Shown: one piece after another, positions 34,260-42,577 of the stretch
Numbering within the stretch: position 1 is the stretch's first letter
Layout: each line of letters starts with the position of its first letter
Assembly: GCF_030441895.1 (NCBI RefSeq)
Contig: NZ_JARJAS010000001.1
DNA from: Enterococcus_D entomosocium
GTDB lineage: Bacteria; Bacillota; Bacilli; Lactobacillales; Enterococcaceae
Strand: one strand, 5' to 3'
Length of the DNA: 64,000 nucleotides
Program-made: the position numbers and the translations under genes
The notes under the pieces: model-generated
Seen by the model: only the letters and a program-made list of their open reading frames with translations
What the model was told of the DNA's origin: nothing
The model's database searches: none

Positions 34260-35708
34260 ATGGACAAGACCTATCAGCTTGTTTTAGATCAGAGTACATC
34301 CGGTACCAAGCTCTTACTGTTTCAAGAAGGGAAAATCCTGCAGCGTTACGATAAAAAACATCGCCAAATTTATCCAAAAGTCGGGTGGGTCGAACATGAT
34401 CCCCTCGAGATTTGGCAAAATGTCCAAGAATTGCTGGCACAAGTGTTTCAAGAACAAGCGATCACTGCAGATCAAATCGTTTCCTTGTCATTGACCAATC
34501 AGCGAGAAACGATCGTTGCTTGGGATCGATTGACCGGCAATCCCCTGTACAATGCGATCGTGTGGCAATGCAACCGCAGCGCTACGATTTGTGAAGAATT
34601 GACGGCACAAGGCTGGGAAAAGACGATCAATCAAAAGACCGGTTTGCGTTTAGATCCGTATTTTTCCGGCACCAAAGTGAAATGGTTGGCCCAAGAATTA
34701 TCGGCCATCAAAGAAAAGTCGGGGACTGGCGAATTGGCGATCGGTACGATGGACAGCTGGCTGTTGTGGAATTTAACGCAAGGGACAGTATTTGCGACAG
34801 AAGCCAGCAACGCTTGCCGAACATTGTTTTACAATATTGAAGAGGGCCGTTGGGATGCAGAACTCGTCAAACTTTTTGGCATCCATTTAGCAGACTTGCC
34901 AGCGATCAAACCTGCTGATACGGTTTTCGGTAGCTATCACGGAATCCCTATCAAAGGGATCTTAGCCGATTCACAAGCGGCATTATTTGGGGAAGGTTGT
35001 CAAAGCCTTGGGGATGTAAAAATCACGATGGGCACCGGTTGTTCGATCATGATGCAAGTGCAGCAGGAGCAGACGTTGCGGGATCGCCGCATTTTGACGA
35101 CGGTCGGCTGGCAAACTAGCCAGGAAACAGCGTTTGCGCTAGAAGGCATCATCCGTTCCTGTGGTGACGCCATCAACTGGTTCAGTGAGCAAGTGGCTCC
35201 GCTGCCAGATGTAGCTGAGATCTGTCAAGAAGTGCTGACCAGTGACAGTCAAGAAGACATCTATTTTATCCCAGCATTGCAAGGAATGGGTGCCCCTTTT
35301 TGGGATAATACGATGACTGCCAGCTTTGTCGGCATGAAACGCACAACGACGACTCATGAGCTGTTGAAAGCCGTTTTAGAAAGCATCATTTTTCAAATCA
35401 AAGCAGTGATCGATGTGATGGAAGAAGTCGCTGAACGACTGATCAATCAGGTAATGATCGATGGCGGTGTTTCGAAAAACCGTGCCTTGATGAGCTTATT
35501 GGCGACTTTGATCAATAAACCCGTCATCGTCAGCGAAGTCGAAGAATTTTCAGCCATCGGCACAATGCTTGTTGCCAAACCAACCATGAATGAACCAGCT
35601 ATTCAGCAAACCACGATCGTTCCGCAAGCCGAACAGGCCGTGATCCGTTTGAAATATGAAAAATGGAAACGGTTCATTGAGAAGTCAGCTGCTTTTAGTG
35701 AAGGATAA
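34260..35708 (+). CDS. FGGY-family carbohydrate kinase, candidate apulose kinase
   Basis: A 482-residue sugar kinase. The N-terminal domain starts DQSTSGTKLLLF (phosphate-binding 1) and contains GWVEHDPLEIWQNV, LTNQRETIVAWDRLTGNP and IVWQCNRS; the C-terminal domain has MGTGCSIMMQ and the FGGY-type VMIDGGVSKNRALMSLLA. Overall it resembles glycerol kinase more than xylulokinase, which suits a small ketose or branched ketotetrose-like substrate. In the operon it would phosphorylate the ketose formed by the isomerase before transketolase cleavage. True glycerol kinase is unlikely in this context. Confidence 0.87.
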   Translation: MDKTYQLVLDQSTSGTKLLLFQEGKILQRYDKKHRQIYPKVGWVEHDPLEIWQNVQELLAQVFQEQAITADQIVSLSLTNQRETIVAWDRLTGNPLYNAIVWQCNRSATICEELTAQGWEKTINQKTGLRLDPYFSGTKVKWLAQELSAIKEKSGTGELAIGTMDSWLLWNLTQGTVFATEASNACRTLFYNIEEGRWDAELVKLFGIHLADLPAIKPADTVFGSYHGIPIKGILADSQAALFGEGCQSLGDVKITMGTGCSIMMQVQQEQTLRDRRILTTVGWQTSQETAFALEGIIRSCGDAINWFSEQVAPLPDVAEICQEVLTSDSQEDIYFIPALQGMGAPFWDNTMTASFVGMKRTTTTHELLKAVLESIIFQIKAVIDVMEEVAERLINQVMIDGGVSKNRALMSLLATLINKPVIVSEVEEFSAIGTMLVAKPTMNEPAIQQTTIVPQAEQAVIRLKYEKWKRFIEKSAAFSEG

Positions 35709-35720
35709 AGGAGGAACTAT

Positions 35721-36578
35721 ATGGAGATTCAACGAATTCAACTGAATCAAACGGCTTACGTGGATACCTATTTATTGCACCAATCCAAAGAGTACAATGT
35801 CGGCAAGAAACGACCGCTAGTGATCGTCTGTCCAGGCGGCGGCTACGCCTTTACCAGTGATCGAGAGGCGGAAGTCATTGCCTTGAAATTCAATAGTATC
35901 GGGCTAAATAGCGTTGTTTTATGGTACACCACCGGTGATCAGGTGAAAAACGTTCCCCACAATGCCTTGATGGAAGCCGCCCAAACCGTCAAAATCATTC
36001 GTGAGCATGCTCAAGAATGGTTGGTGGATGAGGATCAAATCATCGTTTGCGGTTTTTCAGCAGGCGGACATCTAGCATTACAGTTAGCGACGCGCTGGCA
36101 CGATGCTGAGCTGGCAGAAGTGTTGGGCGTCAGCAGTGACTTACTGAAAGTGAATTTGGCGATCGCTGGCTACCCATTGGTTTATCAAGAGCATGCTTTC
36201 CCAATCGATGAGCTAGGCTTTGCCGCTCGTCTAATCGAAACACCTTTAACTGCCAACGAGCGCTTTTTTGGGAGTAAACAACCGACGGAAGAAGCCATTC
36301 AATCCATGAACATTTTGCATCATGTCGATCAGTGGACACCTCCGATGTTTCTCTGGCATACGACGGAAGACGTCTTAGTCGATGTGGCGCACTCGTTGAA
36401 GTTGGCGGTCAAATTAAGAGAAGCAGAAATTCCATTCGAACTGCATATTTTTGAAAAAGGCGAACACGGACTGGCATTAGCGGATCGAACAACGGCACGC
36501 AAGTCAAGTCACCTCAATGCCCATGTCGCCAAATGGTTTGAGCTGTGCGAAGGCTGGCTCAGTAGTTATATTGATTAA
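35721..36578 (+). CDS. Alpha/beta hydrolase, carbohydrate esterase-like (acetyl or feruloyl esterase type)
   Basis: A 285-residue cytosolic serine hydrolase: oxyanion loop VCPGGGYAFTSDRE, nucleophile in GFSAGGHLALQLA, acid in TTEDVLVDV and catalytic His in GEHGLAL. This set matches the bifunctional acetyl/feruloyl esterase-like and acetylxylan esterase-like hydrolases common in plant glycan loci. No signal peptide is present, so it acts on imported acylated oligosaccharides. Starts 12 bases after the kinase stop behind AAGGAGG. Confidence 0.82.
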   Translation: MEIQRIQLNQTAYVDTYLLHQSKEYNVGKKRPLVIVCPGGGYAFTSDREAEVIALKFNSIGLNSVVLWYTTGDQVKNVPHNALMEAAQTVKIIREHAQEWLVDEDQIIVCGFSAGGHLALQLATRWHDAELAEVLGVSSDLLKVNLAIAGYPLVYQEHAFPIDELGFAARLIETPLTANERFFGSKQPTEEAIQSMNILHHVDQWTPPMFLWHTTEDVLVDVAHSLKLAVKLREAEIPFELHIFEKGEHGLALADRTTARKSSHLNAHVAKWFELCEGWLSSYID

Positions 36579-36623
36579 TAACCGCCAGTGCACAACTTGT
36601 GCCGATGAAAGGAGAGCACCACC

Positions 36624-37904
36624 GTGAAAATCACCGTAAGCCAAAATAACCGCACCTTATTGCGAGACGGACAGCATTTCTTTTATTTAGCCGATACTTG
36701 CTGGAGTGCCTTTACTAGTATTCAAGAAAATGACTGGATCACCTACTTAGACAAACGCAAAGAGCAGGGCTTCAATACCCTTCAAATCAATGTGTTACCG
36801 CAATGGGATCGCAGCCGTGGTCAATTTGACTGCTTGCCGTTTCCCCTTGATGCGGGCGTCTTTGATTTTACGGTTTGGGAGGATGCCTATTTCGAACGGG
36901 CTCAGCGTCTTTGTAAAATTGCCGATGAGAAAGGCTTTACTTTAGCATTGGTTGTCTTGTGGTCAAACTATGTCGCTGGCACTTGGGCTAGCCAGTTGGA
37001 CAAAGAACGCAACGTGTTGCCGGAGGATTGCCGCCAGGCCTACTATCAAAAAGTGATTAAGACGTTTGATGCCTTCCATCCGATCTACTTTATTGGTGGC
37101 GATACGGACTTCCCAACACAGCCAACCATCGATACGTATCTAGAAGCCTTTGTTTTCTTTGAAAAGCATTCGCCCAATACCTTGAAAACGATTCATATCA
37201 AGGGACGTTTTGAAGAAATCCCTGAACCTATCGTCGAACATTTGAACTTATTTTTATACCAATCAGGTCATAACAGCGCCTTTTTGAATATGCCTTATTA
37301 TTTGGCAGAGCGTTTTTATCAACGAGAACCGCAACTGCCGATCATCAACTCGGAACCTTGCTATGAACAAATGGGCTATGCCCGTCACGTATACGGTCGA
37401 TTTGGTCAAAAAGATGTCCGCAAAGCAGCATGGCAATCATTGTTAGCCGGCGGCTCGGCTGGGATCACGTACGGTGCCCACGGCATCTGGAGTTGGCAAA
37501 CCCCGACGGCAACCTTTGCGGAAGAAATCGGGGAAGCGTTTGACCGTCCGATGATTTGGCCAGAGGCTTTGTCTTTTCCTGGGGCAGATGATTATGGCTT
37601 TATCAAGCAATTATTTGAATTATTAAGTATTCAGGAGCTTGTGCCTTGCCTAGAGCGCTTGATCGATGCAGATGAACAGATTCGTATGGCAGCTATCGCA
37701 GGAAGGAAGGATGCCTTGCTTTACTTGCCAAGCAATACAACAGTTCGCCTGCAAGGAGATCTTTCTACAGCGACCGTCACATTGATCGATTTGAACACCA
37801 ATCGTTTCTTGAAACCAAAACTGACAGTTACTGATGGTATCACTGTTTTCCATCCCCACAATTGTCACGAAGATGTATTGTTCGTCATCCAAATAAAGGA
37901 GTGA
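36624..37904 (+). CDS. DUF4038 apiosidase-like glycoside hydrolase, cytosolic
   Basis: A 426-residue TIM-barrel protein with the DUF4038/apiosidase-like opening NNRTLLRDGQHFFYLADTCWSAF and a small C-terminal beta domain (about 350-426). The GH140 apiosidase of Bacteroides uses an Asp and a Glu at barrel ends; the equivalents here are probably D160 in IGGDTDF and E244 in NSEPCYE. Secreted relatives release D-apiose from plant glycans; this one lacks a signal peptide and sits between PTS genes, so it should act on an imported, phosphorylated glycoside. GTG start behind AAAGGAGAG; its stop codon overlaps the ribosome-binding site of the EIIC gene. Confidence 0.78.
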   Translation: MKITVSQNNRTLLRDGQHFFYLADTCWSAFTSIQENDWITYLDKRKEQGFNTLQINVLPQWDRSRGQFDCLPFPLDAGVFDFTVWEDAYFERAQRLCKIADEKGFTLALVVLWSNYVAGTWASQLDKERNVLPEDCRQAYYQKVIKTFDAFHPIYFIGGDTDFPTQPTIDTYLEAFVFFEKHSPNTLKTIHIKGRFEEIPEPIVEHLNLFLYQSGHNSAFLNMPYYLAERFYQREPQLPIINSEPCYEQMGYARHVYGRFGQKDVRKAAWQSLLAGGSAGITYGAHGIWSWQTPTATFAEEIGEAFDRPMIWPEALSFPGADDYGFIKQLFELLSIQELVPCLERLIDADEQIRMAAIAGRKDALLYLPSNTTVRLQGDLSTATVTLIDLNTNRFLKPKLTVTDGITVFHPHNCHEDVLFVIQIKE

Positions 37905-37911
37905 AAAGAAA

Positions 37912-39231
37912 ATGGATAAATATATGGATAAGGTATTAGTATTTGCAGATAAAATCTCCAACAATCGGTATTTAAAGGCAATTTCGAACGGGTTGATGGC
38001 GACGCTGCCGATCAACATTATTGGCTCGATCGCCTTGTTGTTAGCAGTTTTGCCGATTCAAGGGTGGACAGATTTTATCAACTCGATCAATATTGGCGGT
38101 TATTTTTCCGTCGGTTACAGTATGACCGTTGGGGTTATCTCAGTGTACGCTTCCTTTCTTGTCGGTCACCGTTTAGCGACAGAATTTAAGCAGTCGGCAG
38201 TCCCTGCCGGCATCGTTTCGTTGTTTGCCTTTTTGATGATGACGCCAATGGTCACCTTGGAGGAAACAACGACCCTCGACATGAGCAAACTCGGCGCTCA
38301 AGGCTTGTTTACCGCTATGATCTGCGGCTTAGTTTTTGCTCGTTTGTACTGCTTTATTTTAGAAAAAAATATCGCCATCAAAATGCCAGCAGGCGTGCCG
38401 CAATTTGTGACGGATACCTTCGCCGGTTTGATTCCAGCAATTATTTCTGGGTTTACCGCGATCGTCATTAGCTGGGCATTCAGTTTTACTTCTTATGGCT
38501 CATTTTCAGATTTCATCTATCAAATCTTGGCAATGCCGCTGCAAAGCTTGTCTTCTAGTGTCGGTTCGTTGTTATTTATTGTACTGATCCAAATGGTGCT
38601 ATGGTTCTTCGGTATCCATGGTTCGTTGGTGGTGGGTAGCTTTGTCACCGCTTTGTACTTACCAATGGATGTGGAAAATATGGATGCTTTAGCTAGCGGT
38701 GTTGCTCGTTCCGAGCTGCCAAATATTTTGAGCAAGTCGTTTTATGATTTGTTTGCTGGTATTGGTGGGGCTGGGGGAACATTGTCATTGATTATCGTTA
38801 TTTTGCTGTTGGCGAAATCAAAACAATCACGGACAGTCGCTAACCTAAGTGCCGTTCCTGGATTGTTCACCATTAATGAGCCGGTGATTTTTGGCTTACC
38901 GCTGATTTTGAATCCAATCATGGCGATTCCGTTCATATTAACACCATTGGTTCAAGTGCTTGTGGCGTACCTAGCGATCTGGAGTGGGATCGTTCCACGA
39001 CTTAGTGGCGTACAAGTTCCCTTTGGCACACCGATTTTTCTAAATGGGTTTCTAGCTGGAGGCTGGCAGGTCGCAGTTCTACAAGTCGTTTGCGTTTTGG
39101 CAGGCTGCTTGCTGTACATTCCTTTTGTCAAAATATTAGATAAAGGAAAATTAAAAACGGAAGCAGAAGCAGCGCAAGCGGAGGGTCACCCACAAACTGA
39201 AAGTATCGATGCAACGGGGGAAACGGTTTAA
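37912..39231 (+). CDS. PTS EIIC, lactose/cellobiose family
   Basis: A 439-residue permease with about ten membrane helices and the cellobiose-family N-terminus VLVFADKISNNRYLKAISNGLM. WFFGIHGSLVVGSF contains the conserved GIHG-type motif, and NEPVIFGLPLILNPIMAIPFI the substrate-site NEP motif. It is the transport partner of the EIIB at 30766; an EIIA must come from elsewhere in the genome. Cellobiose-type EIIC proteins carry beta-glucosides, fitting the GH1 enzyme encoded next. Confidence 0.9.
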   Translation: MDKYMDKVLVFADKISNNRYLKAISNGLMATLPINIIGSIALLLAVLPIQGWTDFINSINIGGYFSVGYSMTVGVISVYASFLVGHRLATEFKQSAVPAGIVSLFAFLMMTPMVTLEETTTLDMSKLGAQGLFTAMICGLVFARLYCFILEKNIAIKMPAGVPQFVTDTFAGLIPAIISGFTAIVISWAFSFTSYGSFSDFIYQILAMPLQSLSSSVGSLLFIVLIQMVLWFFGIHGSLVVGSFVTALYLPMDVENMDALASGVARSELPNILSKSFYDLFAGIGGAGGTLSLIIVILLLAKSKQSRTVANLSAVPGLFTINEPVIFGLPLILNPIMAIPFILTPLVQVLVAYLAIWSGIVPRLSGVQVPFGTPIFLNGFLAGGWQVAVLQVVCVLAGCLLYIPFVKILDKGKLKTEAEAAQAEGHPQTESIDATGETV

Positions 39232-39248
39232 AAGAAACCGATTTTATG

Positions 39249-39277
39249 ATGACAAGCCAATGAGTTAGTGCTATAGT
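39249..39277 (+). promoter_or_regulatory. Promoter of the GH1 leader
   Basis: ATGACA (39249-39254), 17 bases, TATAGT (39272-39277), just upstream of the antiterminator target. Confidence 0.6.
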
Positions 39278-39297
39278 TAAAGAAAGAAAACCCACGT

Positions 39298-39388
39298 GGA
39301 TTGTTACTGACTCGATCAGGCAAGACCTAAATAAGAAAGCGCTATTCTCGTTTTAGCAGCGGCTCTTATTTAGGTTTTTTGTTTTTTA
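39298..39388 (+). promoter_or_regulatory. LicT/BglG-type ribonucleic antiterminator and overlapping terminator
   Basis: GGATTGTTACTG (39298-39309) ... CAGGCAAGACCTAA (39317-39330) is a clear RAT hairpin of the BglG/SacY/LicT family. Its right end overlaps the left arm (CCTAAATAAGA, 39326-39336) of a terminator whose right arm is TCTTATTTAGG (39364-39374), followed by T runs. Binding of an active antiterminator protein to the RAT would block the terminator and let the GH1 gene be expressed. The antiterminator gene is not in this window. Confidence 0.9.
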
Positions 39389-39452
39389 TCGGAGATTTTT
39401 CAGTAACCAGCTAGGTAGGTTTATCAAAAGAAAACAAAAGGAGAACGAGCAA

Positions 39453-40895
39453 ATGGCAAAATTTCCAGAAAATTTCTTATGGGGCGGCGCGACCGCAGCG
39501 AATCAATTAGAAGGGGCGTTCGATCGCGATGGCAAAGGATTGTCAGTGGCGGATGCAATGCCTGGCGGCAAACAGCGTTTAGCGATTTTAGGTAGTGATA
39601 CGTTTGATTGGACGATCGATGAGGACAAATACACTTATCCAAATCATCGCGGGATCGACCATTATGACCGTTTCAAAGAAGACATTGCGTTGTTTGCAGA
39701 GATGGGCTTCAAGAGCTATCGTTTTTCTATCGCTTGGACACGTATCTTTCCAAAAGGCGATGAAACGACACCAAACGAAGCTGGGCTAGCATTTTACGAT
39801 GCGCTGATCGATGAATGTTTGAAATACGGGATCGAGCCAGTGGTTACGATCTCCCACTATGAAATGCCTTTGCATTTAGCCAAAGAATACGGTGGCTGGA
39901 AAAATCGAGCATTGATCGATTTCTATGAGCGTTTTGCAAAAGTCGTCTTGGAACGGTTCCACAGCAAAGTCAAATACTGGATGACCTTCAATGAGATCAA
40001 CTCTGCTTTCCATTTCTCTGCATTGAGTCAAGGAATGGTCAACAGCACGGGTGCCAGCGACTTTACAAACGTGATCCAAGCGTGGCACAACCAATTTGTT
40101 GCCAGCAGTAAAGCAGTCAAAATCGGCCATGAATTAAACCCAGAGTTACAGATCGGTTGTATGATCATTTATGCAACGACTTACAGCATTGATGCGAACC
40201 CAGTCAACCAAGTGGCGACGATGATCCATAATCAAGCCTTCAACTACTACTGTGCCGACGTGCAGGTACGTGGAAAATACCCATCCTTTACGGATCGTTT
40301 GTACAAAGAACACGGCGTCAATAAAGAGGATCTTGAGATTACCGAAGAAGACTTAGCCTTGATCGCTGAACATACTGTTGACTATGTTGGCTTCAGCTAC
40401 TACATGTCTTCTGCCGTGGATATCACCACAGAAGAAGCCGATGAAGTGCAAGGAAACTTGTTAGGCGGCGTCCGCAATCCATTCTTAGAAGCAAGTGAAT
40501 GGGGCTGGCAAATCGACCCAGAAGGGCTGCGCATCGCGTTGAATGAATTGTATGATCGTTATCAAAAACCGTTGTTTATCGTGGAAAACGGCTTAGGAGC
40601 CATTGATACCTTTAACGAAGAAGGTAAGATCGAAGATGACTATCGTATCGATTACTTGCGCCGCCACATTGAAGCAATGGGGGAAGCGATTGCTGATGGC
40701 GTAGACTTGATCGGCTACACGCCATGGGGCTGTATCGACCTTGTCAGTGCTTCAACAGGCGAAATGAGCAAACGCTATGGCTTTATCTATGTTGACTTTG
40801 ATGACGAAGGCAACGGCACGATGGATCGTTCCAAGAAAAAATCCTTCGATTGGTACAAACAAGTTATTGCAACAAACGGAGAAGAGTTGGCCTGA
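39453..40895 (+). CDS. GH1 6-phospho-beta-glucosidase
   Basis: A 480-residue GH1 enzyme. Acid/base Glu is E181 in MTFNEINSAF, the nucleophile E378 in FIVENGLG. LVSASTGEMSKRYGFIYVD (residues 431-449) contains the Ser-Lys-Tyr set that binds the 6-phosphate, so the substrate is a PTS-phosphorylated beta-glucoside. It is separated from the EIIC gene by its own promoter and RAT leader. With the upstream operon it could release glucose-6-phosphate and the sugar or aglycone attached to it. Some GH1 enzymes (plant furcatin hydrolase) cut apiosyl-glucosides, which is relevant to the context. Confidence 0.92.
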   Translation: MAKFPENFLWGGATAANQLEGAFDRDGKGLSVADAMPGGKQRLAILGSDTFDWTIDEDKYTYPNHRGIDHYDRFKEDIALFAEMGFKSYRFSIAWTRIFPKGDETTPNEAGLAFYDALIDECLKYGIEPVVTISHYEMPLHLAKEYGGWKNRALIDFYERFAKVVLERFHSKVKYWMTFNEINSAFHFSALSQGMVNSTGASDFTNVIQAWHNQFVASSKAVKIGHELNPELQIGCMIIYATTYSIDANPVNQVATMIHNQAFNYYCADVQVRGKYPSFTDRLYKEHGVNKEDLEITEEDLALIAEHTVDYVGFSYYMSSAVDITTEEADEVQGNLLGGVRNPFLEASEWGWQIDPEGLRIALNELYDRYQKPLFIVENGLGAIDTFNEEGKIEDDYRIDYLRRHIEAMGEAIADGVDLIGYTPWGCIDLVSASTGEMSKRYGFIYVDFDDEGNGTMDRSKKKSFDWYKQVIATNGEELA

Positions 40896-40936
40896 GTGTT
40901 TCGTTAGACTCACGGATGACGCAGGATCCGTTATAA

Positions 40937-40990
40937 AAGAAAACCGATCAACGGTGCTCCTATACAGGCGCATCGTTGATCGGTTTTTTG
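40937..40990. terminator. Terminator after the GH1 gene
   Basis: AAAACCGATCAACG pairs with CGTTGATCGGTTTT, flanked by A and T tracts; it also lies at the end of the leftward yjbR gene. Confidence 0.92.
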
Positions 40991-41002
40991 TGATATTTGG
41001 GT

Positions 41003-41359
41003 TTAACGGGTATGTTCATAGCTGTCTCGTAACAAAGATTGGAGTTGTTTTTCTGATACAGAGCCATCTAGTAATGCGGTGAGCCAATGGTTTTTATTCA
41101 TGTGATAAGCGGGTAAATAGCCGTGACTTTGATTGATGATCGAAACCATTTCGGGCGCTGCTTTGACATCTAAAATCTCGATCATTCCCGTTCCTTCCAG
41201 GCCTAATTTCTGCTTTTCTACAGTCATCAGCAAGCCAAACCATTTGCCGCTTTTACGGTGCCGCAAGACTTGGTACTCGGGAAACTTTGCAAATGGATGG
41301 TCGATCTGAACATCATTGAAGGTCTGAGCGAATGCGATCAGACGGTTTTTAAGATCCAT
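41003..41359 (-). CDS. MmcQ/YjbR family protein
   Basis: A 118-residue protein of the DUF419 double-wing fold. The family pattern is seen in FPEYQVLRHRKSGKWFGLLM, then PEMVSIINQSHGYLPAYHMNKNHW near the C-terminal half, which is the conserved lysine/asparagine/tryptophan stretch. Members are small cytoplasmic proteins suspected of nucleic acid binding, with no agreed function. It is monocistronic and convergent with the GH1 gene. Confidence 0.85.
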   Translation of the reverse strand: MDLKNRLIAFAQTFNDVQIDHPFAKFPEYQVLRHRKSGKWFGLLMTVEKQKLGLEGTGMIEILDVKAAPEMVSIINQSHGYLPAYHMNKNHWLTALLDGSVSEKQLQSLLRDSYEHTR

Positions 41360-41415
41360 GGGTATCCCTGCCTTTTGTAAATTTCAATAAATCCTATTAT
41401 ACCGTATATATTTGC

Positions 41416-41991
41416 TTAAAGCATTTTGGGCAATTCTTTTAGAAACGCTTTTCTTCTTTCGTCGGTTGTACGATTTACTTCAGAAAAATGTATCCATTTC
41501 ATATGGTCTTTTGGAATACCCACCATATTGAGCGTGCTATTCATTAGGACTCCTTCAATAGCATCACCATATTTTGTCAATGATTCTTTAGAGTAAGTAG
41601 CGGTAGTAACTACTGTCGCTTTTTTTATATGTGTTAATAAGGGTTGCCAATTTCCTGAGTGATCTTCCTGATAAGCAAATTTTGGTAAGAATACTTTATC
41701 TAAAAAACCCTTTAAAATAGCGGGAACATCATACCACCAGATTGGAAAAATAAAAATCAACTCCGAAGATGCAGTTAATTTCGCTTGATATTCTTTTACG
41801 AGTGGATAGGATGTCTCTCCTTGACCAAACAAGCGTAACTCTTCTGGCGTATAGACTGGATCAAAATTCTCGCCATACAAGTCAATCACTTGAAAGGATT
41901 CGTTTCTTTCCTCTAAATGGGTGGTGAGACTTTTTAAAATAGCATGATTAAAACTGCCGTCCCATGGATGCGCATAGACAATCGTCTTCAT
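41416..41991 (-). CDS. Flavodoxin-fold NAD(P)H:quinone oxidoreductase
   Basis: A 191-residue NQO/KefF-type FMN protein: KTIVYAHPWDGSFNHAI is the phosphate loop, IFIFPIWWYDVPAILKGFLD the flavin ring-binding segment, both diagnostic of this family. It reduces quinones or azo/nitro compounds with two electrons. I chose the second ATG (41991) because AAAGGA is at a better distance; the first ATG is two codons upstream. The divergent HxlR regulator is the usual partner for quinone- or aldehyde-inducible oxidoreductases. The base composition is visibly more AT-rich than the flanking carbohydrate genes. Confidence 0.88.
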   Translation of the reverse strand: MKTIVYAHPWDGSFNHAILKSLTTHLEERNESFQVIDLYGENFDPVYTPEELRLFGQGETSYPLVKEYQAKLTASSELIFIFPIWWYDVPAILKGFLDKVFLPKFAYQEDHSGNWQPLLTHIKKATVVTTATYSKESLTKYGDAIEGVLMNSTLNMVGIPKDHMKWIHFSEVNRTTDERRKAFLKELPKML

Positions 41992-42017
41992 TTTCATCTT
42001 CCTTTCGAGTTATATGA

Positions 42018-42075
42018 ATATCATATGGTATACTATTTTTTGATACAAGTACGGTAAATAAAGTAAGGTACTAAC
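42018..42075. promoter_or_regulatory. Divergent promoter region with HxlR-type dyads
   Basis: Contains ATATGAATATCATAT, TACTATTTTTTGATA and the dyad AGTAC...GTACT. Such spaced inverted repeats are typical of HxlR (YodB/HypR-like) operators, placed between the quinone reductase and its regulator. Confidence 0.45.
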
Positions 42076-42090
42076 CAAAAGGAGAGTATA

Positions 42091-42441
42091 ATGGATACAT
42101 GGGAATACCAGAACGTCGATTTAAAAGAAACGGGTTTCGGCTATACGTTAGGATTAGTAGGAGGAAAATATAAAATGATTATTTTATATGCTTTATCTAT
42201 GAATAGGAAGCCTATTCGGTATAATGAATTAAAACGTAGAATCGGAAATATATCGTTTAAAACACTGACAAACACACTCAAAGAATTAGAGTATGACAAT
42301 CTCATCATTCGAAAAGAATATCCACAAATCCCCCCAAAAGTTGAGTATCGTTTGTCAGACCTAGGTTTGTCGATTATCCCAGTGCTAGATGCGATCTGTT
42401 ACTGGGGTGAAGAGCAATTAAGAAAATCTACTTCTGAATAA
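42091..42441 (+). CDS. HxlR-family transcriptional regulator
   Basis: A 116-residue winged-helix regulator with the DUF24 core GKYKMIILYALSMNRKPIRYNELKRRI, NISFKTLTNTLKELEYDNLI as recognition helix and VEYRLSDLG as the wing. Unlike YodB it has no cysteine near the N-terminus; the single Cys lies near the C-terminus (ICYWGEEQL), which might still sense electrophiles. It is divergent from the quinone reductase gene and probably represses it. AAAGGAG precedes the ATG. Confidence 0.9.
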   Translation: MDTWEYQNVDLKETGFGYTLGLVGGKYKMIILYALSMNRKPIRYNELKRRIGNISFKTLTNTLKELEYDNLIIRKEYPQIPPKVEYRLSDLGLSIIPVLDAICYWGEEQLRKSTSE

Positions 42442-42494
42442 GTTCCTTCTATGTAATTAGAGGCCATCAGAAACTATTAACGGAGAAGTCCTCG

Positions 42495-42550
42495 ATTAAA
42501 AAAAGCGGCAACGACGAAGCAGAAGCTTGATCGTTGCCGCTTTTTTATAA
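42495..42550. terminator. Bidirectional terminator
   Basis: AAAAGCGGCAACGA pairs perfectly with TCGTTGCCGCTTTT, with A and T tracts on either side, between the convergent hxlR-type and ABC permease genes. Confidence 0.92.
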
Positions 42551-42577
42551 GAGAGTCAGAAAAGGGAGCCGGCGTCA

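Noticed and set aside
8718..40895. Carbohydrate region as an integrated mobile island
   Set aside because: No integrase, transposase, attachment repeats or tRNA boundary was seen; gene style is uniform over most of the stretch.
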